The notes under the pieces were generated by a model. The model saw nothing but the letters and a program-made list of their open reading frames with translations, had not been told where the DNA came from and made no database searches. Positions 10,146 through 22,600 of a stretch of DNA of 64,000 nt are shown here, piece by piece. Positions within the stretch are counted from its first letter, which is position 1, and every line of letters starts with the position of its first letter. The stretch spans positions 24,283,621 through 24,347,620 of the forward strand of contig NC_067125.1 in assembly GCF_021347895.1 (NCBI RefSeq), written 5' to 3'. A program made the translations under genes and the position numbers. This stretch comes from Acanthochromis polyacanthus. Taxonomy: Eukaryota; Chordata; Actinopteri; Pomacentridae.

Positions 10146-12260
10146 GTCTCCTTTCACAGTAATCTGTGCTGACTCACAAAAACTCAGATTTAGTGGATTT
10201 CGCCGTATTTATCTTTATTCATCTTTCACACTTTTTTCTTATAATTGTGTATTTTTTCTGTAATTATCTTTATCACAGGTGTTGGAACTGTTGTATTTTT
10301 TTCCCTGTATTTTAATATTTTTTGGTTTCTGTCTTTGTTTTATTTCTTACATAATTTTTAAGTTTATTTTGAGTACTATATAAGTATTTTTTTAATTGCA
10401 GAATTTTATATTTTGCTTCTTGATTCAACAATGTCTTATACATTTTTTTTCTTATAATTTTTTGGTGTATTTTTCCCATAATTATTACTTGTTGCCCTTT
10501 AATACAGGTATTAATTTCTTTATTTCCTCCAAATATTTTAGCTAGGATTTTTTTTGGACTTTTATGGATTTTATTCTTGCATATTTCTTTTCATTGTTTG
10601 TTTTTACTTATTTATAGTTTTTTAAATTACAAAACTTAGCTTTTTTGATTTAACAATTTTTTCCTTAATTTTTATTTTATTTTTTTACTTTTTACCCATT
10701 ATCAGAGGTCTTTATTCTTATATATTTCTTTTGTATTTTTTCTGAATAATGTTTATTTTTGTTGAATTTTTTTAATCACAAAATTTAGTTTGTTTTTGAT
10801 TCAACAATTTCTTGCACAATTTTTTGTGTATTTTTCCTGATTTTTTTTTTTATTTTACTTTATCTTCATCCCTATGACAGGTTTCTATTCTTCTTGATTA
10901 TTAATATTTTTGTTGTTTTTTGTTACATCATTTTATATTTTGCTTTAAGATTTGACAAATTTTTACAGTTTGTTTGTGTATTTTCTCTAATCATTTTTGT
11001 TTTGTTTTGTTGATCTTCATCACAGGTCTTCATTCTTACATATTTCTATTGTATTTTTTTCTTAATTATTTTCGTAGTTTTTTAATTGCAAATTTTCCTT
11101 TTGGTGTTCGATTTATTAATTTTTTACACTTTATGTGTATTTTCATTTACATTTTTTACAGCCTTTTAACACATCATATTTTAATGTATTATTTCTTAAT
11201 TATTTTTATTTTTGTTATTTCAATATTTTGTTGTTTTTTTCTTCCTTTATTTATTTTTTCTAAAGTATTTTTATTTAGTTGTTTATTTTATTAATTACAA
11301 AATTTAAACTTTGTTACCCTTTGACACAGGTATTTCTTTCTGACAAATATTTTTGTATCTTTTCTCACAAATTATATATATATTTTGTTTCTATCATTGT
11401 TTGATTTTTCACAATTATTTTCCCTTATTTTTTTGTTTACCTTTATGGTCGTTATGCTATTATTATTAATATTTTATTTTTCCTATTTTTTTTAGTTTTT
11501 CTTTAAATTGAATAACTTTTTTAGCTTTATGATTTAACAATTTATTACATTTTTTGCTTCTATTAATTCTTTTTTATTTTTGTTTCTTTCAGTGCTTTGT
11601 TGTTGTTGCTGTTTTCATTTCTCACACAGTTTTGCTTATTTTCTGTCTTTTTTTACTTAATGGGTTTTATTCTTACATTGTTCATTTTCTTTTTCTAAAT
11701 TACAAACTTTGTTTTAAGATTTGTTGTTTTTGTACAATTTATTGCACTTTTTGTGTATTTTCCCTTAAATATTATTATTTTTGTTATTGTTATTCTTCTT
11801 GTTATTATTATTATTATTATTACAGGTTACATATTTCTTCTGTATTTTTTATTGATAATTTTCATTGCTTTTTTTATTACAGAACTTTATCTTTTGCTTT
11901 CTGATTTAACAACTTCTCACATTATTTTTTCAATATTTACTCTTTTTTTCATTTTGTTATTTAGATTCACAGAATTTAAATTTTTGCATCTTCAAGAGAC
12001 GCAAAAATCACACATTATTTTGATTATGTTGTCTATTTTTTACCAGTGATTTTCTTTCTTCCATTTTTTAAATTTATTTTTATTTTGGGGGGATTTTTTT
12101 GTCCATTTTTTTGTCTGTTTTTTTCCTTACACAATTTATTGTAATTTTTTACAAAATCATTTTTTTCTTTTGTGATGTTTCTATTCTCAAGTATTTCTTT
12201 CATTTGTTTGTTTATTTTTTTGCAGTTGTTTTATTTATTGCAGAACTTCATTTTGTTTAT
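10146..12260. repeat. 2.1-kb T-rich degenerate tandem array upstream of actn4
   Basis: The plus strand is very T-rich throughout, with a recurring order of words: 'cacaggt', 'attcttacatatttctt', 'tgtattttttctgaa', 'tttttaattgcagaattt', 'gatttaacaatttttt', 'tttgtgtattttt'. Units are roughly 150-230 bp and strongly diverged. The long open frames here (10974-11294, 11554-12049) are Phe/Ile/Leu-rich by-products of T-runs and not genes. Confidence 0.7.
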
Positions 12261-12261
12261 T

Positions 12262-12400
12262 TTTGAGAAGACAGTTGTCTTGTTTTGTCCAAAAATATTC
12301 AGTTTACTGTCACGGAGGAGGAAAGAAACCATAAAACATTCACATTTATGAGGCTGCAGAATTTTGACCTTTCTGAATAAAAACTGATGAATCAACTCTA
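12262..12400. repeat. Single copy of the fish dispersed repeat seen at 7691-8660
   Basis: It contains 'gtcttgttttgtcc', 'attcagtttactgtcac', 'gaggaggaaagaaacc' and 'attcacattta' in the same order as the units in actn4 intron 1, but closer to the consensus I recognise for this repeat. From 12400 to about 12785 nothing is recognised, apart from a short palindrome 'catgaatattcatg' near 12556. Confidence 0.6.
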
Positions 12401-12891
12401 CGAACTGATGCTGTTTAATCCAGCAGCTGACCGTTGCTGGATTTCTTCTGTAGGTTTCCTGGGTGTTTTAATGTGAAGGCCTCCCCTGCTGCCTCCCTGC
12501 TCGGATCGGTGTGAATCGACTCCTCTCCAGCAGCTCCTGCAGCTCCAGACGGCTCATGAATATTCATGGAGCTTCTGAACGTGAGCTGCTGAAACAATGA
12601 GGCTTTATGAGAGAGAAACATCCCAAATATGAGCAGCTAAACAAACACAAAACAATAAGAGGCTGTTTCTGTCGCTGTTTTCTCTGCAGACTTCAGCTGG
12701 AATCTGTCAGACACGTTCAGTCATTTAAATGAATAAAACAAATAAATTATCTCAGCTAGCATTAATTATAATGTGTTATATCTTTGGGTTTGGGGAAGAT
12801 GGGTTAGCGGGTGGAGTGGGTGGAGCGGGATTGTTTTTAATCTGTGAAGCACTTTGTGTTGCAACTCTGTTTGGATGAAAAGTGCTATATA

Positions 12892-13280
12892 CAGCCATGG
12901 CCATAAGTTTGGACACAAGTACCATGACACTTGTGAATCTTAGAAAATACCACAAAATTGTCACTTACAATACAGTACACAACTCCTGAGAGCTATATTA
13001 AGTTTCATATTTAAAAAAAACATCAAAAGAGTTTGGTGTCATTTTGTTATTCTTACCAAATTCAGTTGTGAAAGTACTGCATTTTTTGTTATTTTCTTCT
13101 AATATTATGTTTTGGGAACAAAGTTGTTCCAGTTGTTGGAATTTATTGATAATATTATATCCCTTGTTGATTTGTTGACTAATTAAACTGGTGCTGTCAA
13201 AAAATATGAGTCATGTTCTGTAAAAGACATCAAAACAGACATAGTAAGTCATGCTGTGTCCAAACTTATGGCCATGGCTG
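12892..13280. mobile_element. 389-bp MITE with 29-bp perfect terminal inverted repeats
   Basis: It begins 'cagccatggccataagtttg' and ends with the exact complement; the perfect match extends for 28-29 bp. TA lies immediately outside both ends (12890-12891, 13281-13282), as in Tc1/mariner-type insertions. The interior is AT-rich and non-coding. Confidence 0.85.
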
Positions 13281-13282
13281 TA

Positions 13283-13616
13283 TACAGAGACTTGATTACA
13301 CACAGGTGGATTCTATTTATCATCATCAGTCATTTAGGACAACATTGGATCATTCAGAGATCCTCACTGAACTTCTGGAGTGAGTTTGCTGCACTGAAAG
13401 TAAAGGGGCCGAATAATAATGCACACCCCACTTTTCAGTTTTTATTTGTTAAAAAAGTATAAAATATCCAATAAATTTCATTCCACTCCACGATTGTGTC
13501 CCAATTGTTGTTGATTCTTGACCAAAAATAAAAATTTTATATCTTTATGTTTGAAGCCTGAAATGTGGCGAAAGGTTGAAAAGTTCAAGGGGGCCGAATA
13601 CTTTCACAAGGCACTG
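13283..13616 (+). mobile_element. 3' end of a Tc1-like transposon, truncated
   Basis: The segment from 'cagagacttgattacacaca' to 'gggggccgaatac' and 'caaggcactg' matches the 3' non-coding end of a very common fish Tc1-like element. The right end is a normal Tc1 terminus followed by TA. The matching left terminus and the transposase are absent; the MITE at 12892-13280 sits where they would be. Confidence 0.75.
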
Positions 13617-13655
13617 TAAATAAAGTTTGATTGATTGATTGATTGATAAATTATC

Positions 13656-15264
13656 TACTGGAACAGATTTTATGGCCAACAGAGTCTCTCTAAATGGAAC
13701 TAATTTGATGTAAAATAACCGTTTAGTTTCATTTAAACTGTAGTTTTCTGTAAATTACAACATTTTCTGATTCTAAGTAAACAAAAAACACTGTAAATTA
13801 CACAGTTAATCCATAAATTATCAGCTAAAACTCTGTTCAACAATAGAAAATGCATTAAAAAACACATAAAATGTTAAAAATACAGCATAAAGCAAGTTAG
13901 AAAAGTGTGACAAACTGTACTCTATTAAATATATTTTAGAAAACAGGGAAAATAATATGATTTAATGCACAAAAAACAACATAATACAATAATATTCTAA
14001 GCTGCATAAATCTATTTACTTGTGTTTTATTAACTGTGGTTCATTTTTGTTTTTAGCGCCAAAAAAAGTACCAGATTTTACAGAATTTAACCGTTTTTTT
14101 AAAAAAACAAAAAAACTTCTGTCTGATTTTTACTGCATTTTAACAGTAATTTATTTCACGGTGCTGATAAAAGTTTTTTCTGTGGGTAAACTCATGTTAA
14201 CAGGATCATAATTATGATTATAATCATAGTTCTGCGAATGTTTGAGCAGTAATTTAAAGCATATTTACTGCTTTATATACTGATGGTAGTTTCATCTTTT
14301 ATATTCGTGAATTATTTAATATTTTTATCAGCAAAGTTGTTGGATAGAAGTGGTGAAAAATACAAATATTCACAAGTTCAAAGTGTTTTATTTAAACATA
14401 TTTTCATCAGAGATGATTTCCTGATTTTAAAGTTTTAACTGTCATATAAATTGGGGTGGTTTTTTTTGTCCTTTGAGGTATGAATTAGTATCAGAAGAAG
14501 TGCTAACAACAGAAACATACAAATATTTAAACCTCAGTTTTGTGCAACTCTTTGTTTCTCTGAATATCTCTAAAACTGAGGCACAAAGTTGAACCACAGA
14601 CACAAAATAAACACACGAATGCAAATTAAATCCAGTTGAAATAAACCAGATTTGCCCTTTAAGAGACTTACGGTGTAGTTTTGTGTGCTTACAAGATGAT
14701 GCTGAAGGTCCAGAAGCTCCTTAACTGGACAAAAAACACAAATATTACGATTAAATATGATAATCATGCTTTGATTATTGTTTAAAATGCTGTAGAACGT
14801 GCAGCATTGAGGCCTCCTGTGGTGATAAACAGCCTGGAAGAGGAGAATCCATCTCCAGCAGCTGATTCATGTCGAGCCTGTTATCATTGTGAGGTCCTTT
14901 AACAGAAGCAGTGACCCGGAGGAGCAGCACCATAAACCAGAGGAGCCTCCGTCACGTTTTACGGCTGCAGGAGCTTCATCTGCTGCAGGATCCACCAGCA
15001 GAAGTAGGTCAAAGTGTCCAGAACGATCAGCGTCACCGAGCCTCAGATCTCTGGTCGGTCACAACGGGAATGAACAGTTTTTAGGGGTTTCACTGGTTTA
15101 TGGACAGAAAACAAAAACAAACACAACAGGAAGTAGTGTAAGTTCTGTGATTCTAAACTCTACTTCACGCCTTCTCACCTGCACCAGTTTGGATTCTTTC
15201 ACTTCCAGCAAACACAGGAAATCATTATTCTCAACTAAAATTTCCCAAATCTGGATAATATCAC
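13656..15264. other. Intergenic AT-rich sequence, no recognised feature
   Basis: Short open frames only, none with a domain. About 14830-15080 is more GC-balanced and has a plus-strand frame starting at 14889, but it resembles nothing known and lacks a plausible gene context. Confidence 0.35.
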
Positions 15265-15990
15265 AACAAAATGTCAAAAAATCTAAAAAAAAAAAAATCA
15301 ACAAAAATTTACATAGCTGAAAATTTACATGCCAAAATGTCAAAAACCTGAATATGAATGCACAAAAAACGTCAAAACCTGAAGATTAAAAAGTTGGATA
15401 TTAAAGTCCTAAAACTTGAAATTTATGAACTAAAATGTCAGATACCTGGTCAGTAACGCATCAAAATATCAAAAACCTGAATAATAACACATGAAAACAT
15501 CAAGAACCTGATTATCATCAACCAATTTGTCAGATTTGTGATTATCCAAAGACAAAAAAAAACAAAAAAAAAGAAAATTCTCAATATTAATGCACCAAAA
15601 AGTCAAAAACCTGAAACATTAATGTACGAAAAACATTAAAAAACCTGAATATTATCAGCTAAAACTTCAAAACCTGAATAATATGACTCTGAAGTGTCAA
15701 AAATCTAAATACAATCAACCAAAATGTTAAATAGCTGAAAATTTACAGACTAAAATGTCAAAAATCTGAACATGAATGCACAAAAAGTCAAAAAACTTAA
15801 AGATTAAAGGACTAAAATATCAAAAACTTGGATATTAAAGCCCAAAAACTCGAAATCTGTGAGCTAAAATATCAGACATCTGCCTATTAATGCATCAAAC
15901 TATCAAAAACCTGAATAGTAATGCACAGAAACATCAAAAACCTGATTATTATCAACCGATATGTCAGATTCCTGATCATCCAAACGCACA
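15265..15990. repeat. Diverged minisatellite, AATGTCAAAAACCTGAA type
   Basis: The phrase 'tcaaaaacctgaatatta' and variants recur more than fifteen times, with spacers such as 'atgcaccaaaa' and 'atcaaccaaaatg'. Repeat steps are mostly 35-50 bp. Blocks near 15320-15560 and 15720-15990 also resemble each other as larger units. Confidence 0.7.
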
Positions 15991-17139
15991 AAAACAGAAA
16001 AAAATCTTTTCATCATCTGCCTAAGTCCTTTAGAGTTCAAGCCAATCGTCAGTAACATCTCCTTTAAACAACACATAATTTTAAATATCAATGGATCCAA
16101 AGTTGTTGCTCTGAAGCCTATTTTTTATTTGACTGGCGTCCATTTGGAGCTACAGAGTAAGTATACTACTGTCCCTGCAGTGGAATTACCAAGAAAAGTC
16201 AGATTCTGGTCCAAGTTGATTCCAGGACTTAAAGAGATGTTCAAAGTTTACGTCATGTAGACCCTAATGACGGAAAGTTTAAAGGCCAGTTCATGGTTTC
16301 TGCATGACCGACGTGGACTTTGAAAGCAGACGCAGCTTTATTCAAACTACAGTGGATACATGAAAAACTGACACTACCACAAAAAGACACACTGGACCGA
16401 CTGGATTGTAGCCCTGTATCGAGAAGGACTTCCTACTGTGTTTGGAAGTCAGTGGAAAACATGTAGAATCAAGAAAGCTCCTAAGTCCTGCAGTGACTTC
16501 TTTAGTTCCTTTTTCTTGATGAATTTTAAAGGTGTGGATAACTTCGTACAGTCTTTCTACGTAACAAACATTTGTCTAAATCAGCATTTCTTTTCCCGGT
16601 CCATGTGCATTCGGTTCTTGCAGTGGGTAAAGTCGGAAATTTTGGGCTCCACATGGACTCTTCTAGACTTGACTACGTGGTAAATTTATGTCTTTTTCAG
16701 AAGTGTAGAGGTAGAAACTACGATTTGGCCTTAACTCTGGTCCATGCACAACTATGCTACAAGGGCAGTGGTACCAGGAATACGTAGTAGAACAGGAGCC
16801 CTACTAGTAAAGGGTTGTAAGGACATTTGGATGTTCTGTTTAACCCCCTAAGTGTGTCATTGTGAACCTGAGCTGTAATAACCGCAGGAACAATCAAAAC
16901 GTGCATAAAACCAACAGTGTTTTCAAGTTCTTGATAGAGAAACTGAACAGGTTGGGTTCCAGATGTACCTGATGATGTTTGTGACTGCTTAGGAACACAA
17001 ATTTTCTTATAGCTTTTACTCCCTCTGTGTATTTCTACTGCATGTCATTACCTTTATGTCCTGTCTGGATCTGTGGTTTCTGATCTTCTCCAACCTGCTC
17101 AGAGTCTATTGTTCTCTTGTTTGTTGTTCCTCGGTGTTC
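15991..17139. other. Intergenic, no recognised feature
   Basis: Mostly balanced composition. The plus-strand frames at 16438-16787 do not resemble known proteins, and no RNA gene is seen. Confidence 0.35.
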
Positions 17140-17265
17140 TTCCTTTCTCTCCGCTCAACCCAACCGGTTGAGGCAGATGTTCTGTCGCAGAGTTCTTCCT
17201 GTTAAATGGAGTTGCTTCCTCTCTGCTGTGCTGCTCAAAGGGACATTTCACTGGATTTAATTCTA
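17140..17265. repeat. Fragment of a common fish repeat
   Basis: The words 'ctcaacccaaccggttgagg', 'cagatg', 'gagttcttcctgttaaa' and 'ggagttgcttcc' in this order belong to a dispersed repeat I recognise from many fish genomes. The usual 3' tail is missing. Confidence 0.5.
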
Positions 17266-19100
17266 TAATATACAGATGGGTGACAAATTAACAGAAAAAA
17301 AAACACTAGAAAGAGTCATTAAAGTTGCTGGACCACCATGGCTTTGATTCTCCAAATGTCCGAACTCCTATGAAGGGATGAACACAATTTTTGGATCTTG
17401 GTTTGAGATTGTTCCTCCTTTGTTATCATGAATCATAGACGTCGTCTGAATGTTGACATGGTAACATTATTATCAACTTTACAGGAACAATATTAGAAAT
17501 GAAAACATTCTTTACAGGTTCTTTGTACATTTGAGTCCAACTTTGTCTTTAAAAAAAATGTTAAAACTTGTAGAAAATGTTATCAAAAGTTGGGGGAACA
17601 ATCCCTGATTTCCTGTTTACTGCAGCTCAGCACACCAGCTCACCTACTGCTCTGTTCAAACCACTTTGCGCTGCTCAGTGACAAGATCTGATACAGGAGG
17701 AATCCAGCCGAACATGGCGGAACTGGAAACTGATTCTGAAGACGAAGACGAAGATGAAGAAGAAGACGAAGAAGAAGAAAAATGATACAGAAAGTCACAA
17801 CCGGCAAACTGACAAGATTCATTCTCTTGGTTTGTTACCTCAAGAAGTCCGAATCTGTGTTTTTGAGATTCTTACGCGACAGTTTTATGGTAAAAACACT
17901 CAGAAATAGCACTGACTTCTTAGTTTACTCATGATTTGTCTTCTGATATATAAAAAAACAACACATGGACACTTTAACAAGACAGAAATATTTGATATTA
18001 ATCAGACTTAAATTCCAGACTGAACACATCTTACACCAACATGTTTTCACAAAACCTTACAAAAACTGCAATATATTCCATTAAAATACCGTTTCTGTTG
18101 CTGCCTCACCTCAGTGTTTCTGGAGATTTCTCAAACCTGCTAAAATAAAAATAACAGAGACACTGTTGTACATTTAAATCACTTTAGAAAAGGAACATTT
18201 GCAGGAGATCTAAACAGCAGGAACAAATAAAACCACCCACATATCTGAAAAAATAGGAACTTAAGCCAACAGTTCCATTATTTTGCTGGTTCCTGTGATG
18301 GTTTTGGTCCAAGTTTGTCTTGTATTTTTTGATAAAGTCGATGCACTTTAAATATTTTGAGCTTCTGGTGATGCTCGTTGTTGTTTGTAGATCTAAAAAA
18401 AAGTGTAAAAGACGTTTTCTTTGAAGCCCGCTGAGAGGTGAAGAGTGTTTGGGCGTGTCCGACGTATGAATTTCACATTCTGTTCTTAACGTCTGTTTGA
18501 TCTGAAACAACATAACGACAGCAGGAAGCCGAACACACACAGAAACACACACACTCTGGTATGTTCTCGCTTTAAAGAACGATGCTGGAAGACGGATATT
18601 TATGCATTCCAGACAAGAGCACAGAACACTGGGTCATGTCTCAAAATATCCCCCCGCGGACGGAGGTCAACTTTTACTTTTATAAATAACCAATGAGAGT
18701 CAGTCACAGAGAGGACACAAGTAAAAGTAAATTAAGTAAAAATGAAACAGAATAAGAAATAAAACAGATGAGAAAAATTCAGCTTAAAAGTCACAACTCA
18801 GAAATGACACCAAAAAACAGTAGCAAATCAGATTTAAGCAGCTTTTTAAGCAAAAAACAAAACAAAATGGTTAATTTCTTCAAGATTTTACTTTTTTCAA
18901 TTAATATGATTCATATTTTAACCTTTAAATGTGCTCTTCACTGTATTTTTTGCTTCCAAAATGTCTGAATTTGCAGAAATTTAAGCAGATTTGTGGCTAA
19001 TCGAGTTGAATCAAACTGCAGAAGAAGAATTTAACACTCTTTTTACATTCTTTATTCACACAGCTCTTTATATACATTTTACAATCACACATCCAGCAGG
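17266..19100. other. 3' flank of the calpain gene, no further gene recognised
   Basis: It contains a short GAAGAC/GAAGAA tract (about 17738-17782) and otherwise unremarkable sequence. No exon could be placed here; the calpain stop codon is further right at 19635. Confidence 0.4.
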
Positions 19101-19117
19101 ACAAATGGATCATTCAG

Positions 19118-19130
19118 TTTATTGTTTATT
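19118..19130 (-). terminator. capn12: Candidate poly(A) signals of the calpain gene
   Basis: On the minus strand two AATAAA hexamers lie close together here, about 510 nt downstream of the calpain stop. Other hexamers exist in the AT-rich flank, so the real cleavage site is uncertain. Confidence 0.4.
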
Positions 19131-19634
19131 TAACAGAGAAATGCATCACGGAGGAAAATGAAATGTCAAATAAAACATCTAAGAATCGTTGATATGGAAC
19201 ATTTAAAGATTAAAAAAGGAGTGAAAGTGAAATAAAACGCACGTTTGTATGAATTTACTGAGTCAGATTAGCATATTTGACTTTATTTCTTCACAAAAGC
19301 AGCGCCGATGAGCAGAAACTGTGTATTCTGGTGCAAAATTGTGGTCATTTTTCTGTTTATTTTTCCATCAGGCTGCAGGACGGAGGCCTTAAATCTGTAA
19401 TTTAGACGTCAGATGAACGATTTCACAGTCGAGAGGAGAAATAAGTGAAGTTTCAGCGAATTGGTGAATCATAAACTTCACTTCGCTTTAATGTTTAACC
19501 TCCAACGTTTCTGCTGTTACTGTTCGACGGCTCTACGACACACGAGAGGAAAAACAAACGGCAGAAAAAGATGTTTAACAAGAAATAAAAACATTTAAAT
19601 GGTGAGAAGTGGATCCTGGTGAATGTGAGTCGGA

Positions 19635-19661
19635 TCAGTTGTACATGGTCATGTGGAGCCA
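19635..19661 (-). CDS. capn12: Calpain exon V17, last coding exon
   Basis: It codes for the last eight residues 'WLHMTMYN' and the stop, and follows an acceptor ending in CTAG. The 'WL-LTMY' ending is the standard C-terminus of penta-EF-hand calpains and marks this 27-nt exon despite its size. Phase 0 agrees with exon V16. Confidence 0.85.
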   Translation of the reverse strand, partial: WLHMTMYN

Positions 19662-22600
19662 CTAGAGCCAATCAGAAAACAGAAAAAAAAACAACTTTAA
19701 ATTACTGCAAATAAGTAAAATAAAACAGCAGAAATGTGAGTATGCATGCAGTGTTTTGTCTCTCTAATGTTCTCAGTTCCCTCTCCAGAGTTTCTGTTCC
19801 ATGTTCACGTCTAATATCACTTTACCAACTCAGAATCACTTCCTTTTTTTTCTACTCTGGTCTTATTTTAGCTCACTTGTTTTATTTTTAATGTCGTCTC
19901 ACTGTTCAGCACCGTATTTATTCTCATGTTTCGAGTATTATCTGGCTCAAGAATAAATGTAATTATTTTTTAAAAACTAATTTAATTAAACATAAATAAA
20001 TACATAAATGAATAAATAAAAATATATAGCAAACAGGCAAAAGAAAATAGATAAATAAAAGAAAAAATATGAATATAAAAATAAGGGGTAATAAATAATA
20101 GTAAATAAACAAAAATAAGTAAATAAAAGAATGAATACATAAATAAATACTTTAAAAGGCTAAAAGAGAAAAGATAAATAAATAAAAGCAAAAAAATGCA
20201 CATGAAAATAAGGTAGGAAAAGTATTAATAATAATAATAATAATAATAATAACAATAACAATAAATACATAAAATATAAATAAGAAAATACAGGAATAAA
20301 TAAATAAATATTTTTAAAATAGTAAAAGAAACTAGAAAAATTAATAAAAGCAAAATAAAAAATAGATGAAAATAAGGGCAGAAAAGTAAAATAATGACAT
20401 ATAAATAAAAATAAAAAATAAATAGATAAATATATTAAAAATGTAAAAGAGAATAGATAAATAATAGTTGTAATAGTAAATTATAATAGCAAACAAATAA
20501 AAATTAAAAAGTAAATAAATGAATGATTAAATATATATATTGAAAGGGAAAAAGAGAGTAGATGAATAAAAAAACAAACACAGGGATATTAGGGGGTTGA
20601 AGGGAGAATAATACTAATAATAATAGTAATAATAATAATAACAATAAAAATAAATAAATACAAATAAATAAGAAAGTTTTTTAAAAACACATATATTACA
20701 AGGTTGAAATAGAATAGATAAATAAATAAAAGTATGGAAAATTCCATATAAAAGGGAAAATAAAAGATAATAGAGGGTACAATTATAAAAAGAAGAGAAA
20801 AATAATAATAGTAAATAAAATAAACTACAGTTTTATCTTACAGCTGGAGAAGGCAGGGGAACCAACATTAAAAATACCTAAAAAAAAATAGCTGAAAATA
20901 AAAGCAGCAATCATGAAAAAAATAAAAATAAAACAACAGAACCAGGGAGATCAGATATCTGCCTCGACCTGTCGGGGTGAGGGTGGGGGAGTAAACCGCA
21001 AACCTTTAGTTTCTGTTTAATCTAACTTTTAATTCTTTTAATTATGCTTTCACGTCTTTTTTTCATGTTGATTTTATGCTCCTTCAACACTGTTAATGTC
21101 TTGCTGTTGAAATGTGGTTTAGAAATAAACTTTTCTCTGGAAGTGTTCCACAGTTCTCTTGAATTTCCTTTTCCTTGGAACATTACAGGTGTCAGAAACG
21201 AGCTGCAGCATGTCAGAGTCGCTATATTCTCTCTACAACACTCGTAACGTGTAGCGTGTCGTGAGGTAACTCGTGGTTCTGAGGTTTAGAGATAAAACTG
21301 AGCTGAACTTTGTTCTGCTGTTGGCATCTTTGAGCCTCGCGTTCTTTCTGTGTTCCTGCAAAGTCACGACAATTCAGTCCAGGACCATTCTTGACCTGCT
21401 TTTTAAAATTTAACAAATAAACGATGGCCTAACACACTCCTCTGCACAAATGGCATTGACTGCCTCACTGTGGTCTGTCTGTAAAGTTCACGTCAAGTCA
21501 CATCTGAATAAAAGCTTATTTTTCCTGTATTTCCCTGCGGTATAAATTCTAAAGTGTAGAGAGTTTCCTACCTGTCTGTAGCTGATGGTGATGGTTCCCA
21601 TCCCCACCATGTCGTACGCTTGGAATTTATCTGCAAAAGAAGAAAATAAAGGATCAACTGAAAGATTAAGATGCAGTTAGCGGGAGAAGATTCAGCAACA
21701 GAACAGTTTAAAGAATCTTTGTGGTTCAGAAAGCCGTCTTATGTGTCAAACTCCACCTATCTACCTAAAATAACCAACAAAAAGCTTTTCAAATTACTGT
21801 TATAGCACAATAGTTAGTTTTTTAGGAGAAATCATGAAAAGGATGGAAGAATCTTCTCAAAACAGCACAAATGTGACTTTAGTCGGAGTTTAAATCGATT
21901 GAATTGGAGATTATGAGTAAAATTCATGACAGTATAACAGAAGCCAGCTGTGTATGAATACAGATTATAAATATAATCTTTTATAAAGCCGTCATCTTGT
22001 TGGACAGAAACATTTTTCCCTCGTAATCGAACGTCATCTGTATGTTCTTATCTCCCTCTTCATCTTTTTCCCATGACTCCCTCGTCATCCTCGGCTTCCT
22101 CTGAGGCCTTTTACTGATAATCAGCAGCTGGAATCTTCCAGGATGAGAATTAAACGTGTTTCTGATTTGTTCTGACTCACGGATCATACTCTCCAGCTTC
22201 ATCAGCAGGTACAGGAATCCAGGATAGCTGATGGTCATGTCGGGCTCCGTGTATCTGAGTCCAACCAGCTGCATCACCAGATCGTCCACCATGATGCCTG
22301 ATGGATCGATCAATCACAGATACATCAGTATTGGACACAAATATAATGATTAAAGCATGGAAAAAATGCCTACGAATTTAAGGAGATTAAGAGAATAAAC
22401 GAAAATAAAATATAAAACCGTAAAAACAACAATGATAATAATAACAGAAATAAAAGTAAAAATAAATAGTAAAAAGGGTAAAATAAATCAGTAAATAAAT
22501 AAATAGATTAAAATGGTAAAAGATAATAAGAAAACTAGAATACATAAATAAATAAAAGGAAAAAATGCACATGAAAATAAGGGGGGAAGTAATAGTAACA

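Larger units (their letters stand above)
12836..13655 (+). repeat. SINE-like repeat tail split by a transposon insertion
   Basis: The words 'aagcactttgtgttgca' and 'aaaagtgctata' end at 12889-12891 and resume at 13617 as 'taaataaagtttgattgatt', completing a common fish SINE/LINE 3' tail with a (TTGA)n end. The interruption is flanked by TA (12890-12891 and 13617-13618), the target-site duplication of Tc1/mariner elements. Confidence 0.65.

Noticed and set aside
10974..12049. Long Phe/Ile/Tyr-rich open frames
   Set aside because: They are by-products of the T-rich array and look membrane-like only because of composition.
15265..15990. CRISPR-like array
   Set aside because: Repeats are degenerate with irregular spacing and there are no unique spacers; the DNA is from a vertebrate nuclear genome.
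16438..16787. Possible transposase-like helix-turn-helix text ('ALYREG'-like) in a plus-strand frame
   Set aside because: The resemblance is a few residues, in changing frames, with no catalytic core or terminal repeats nearby.
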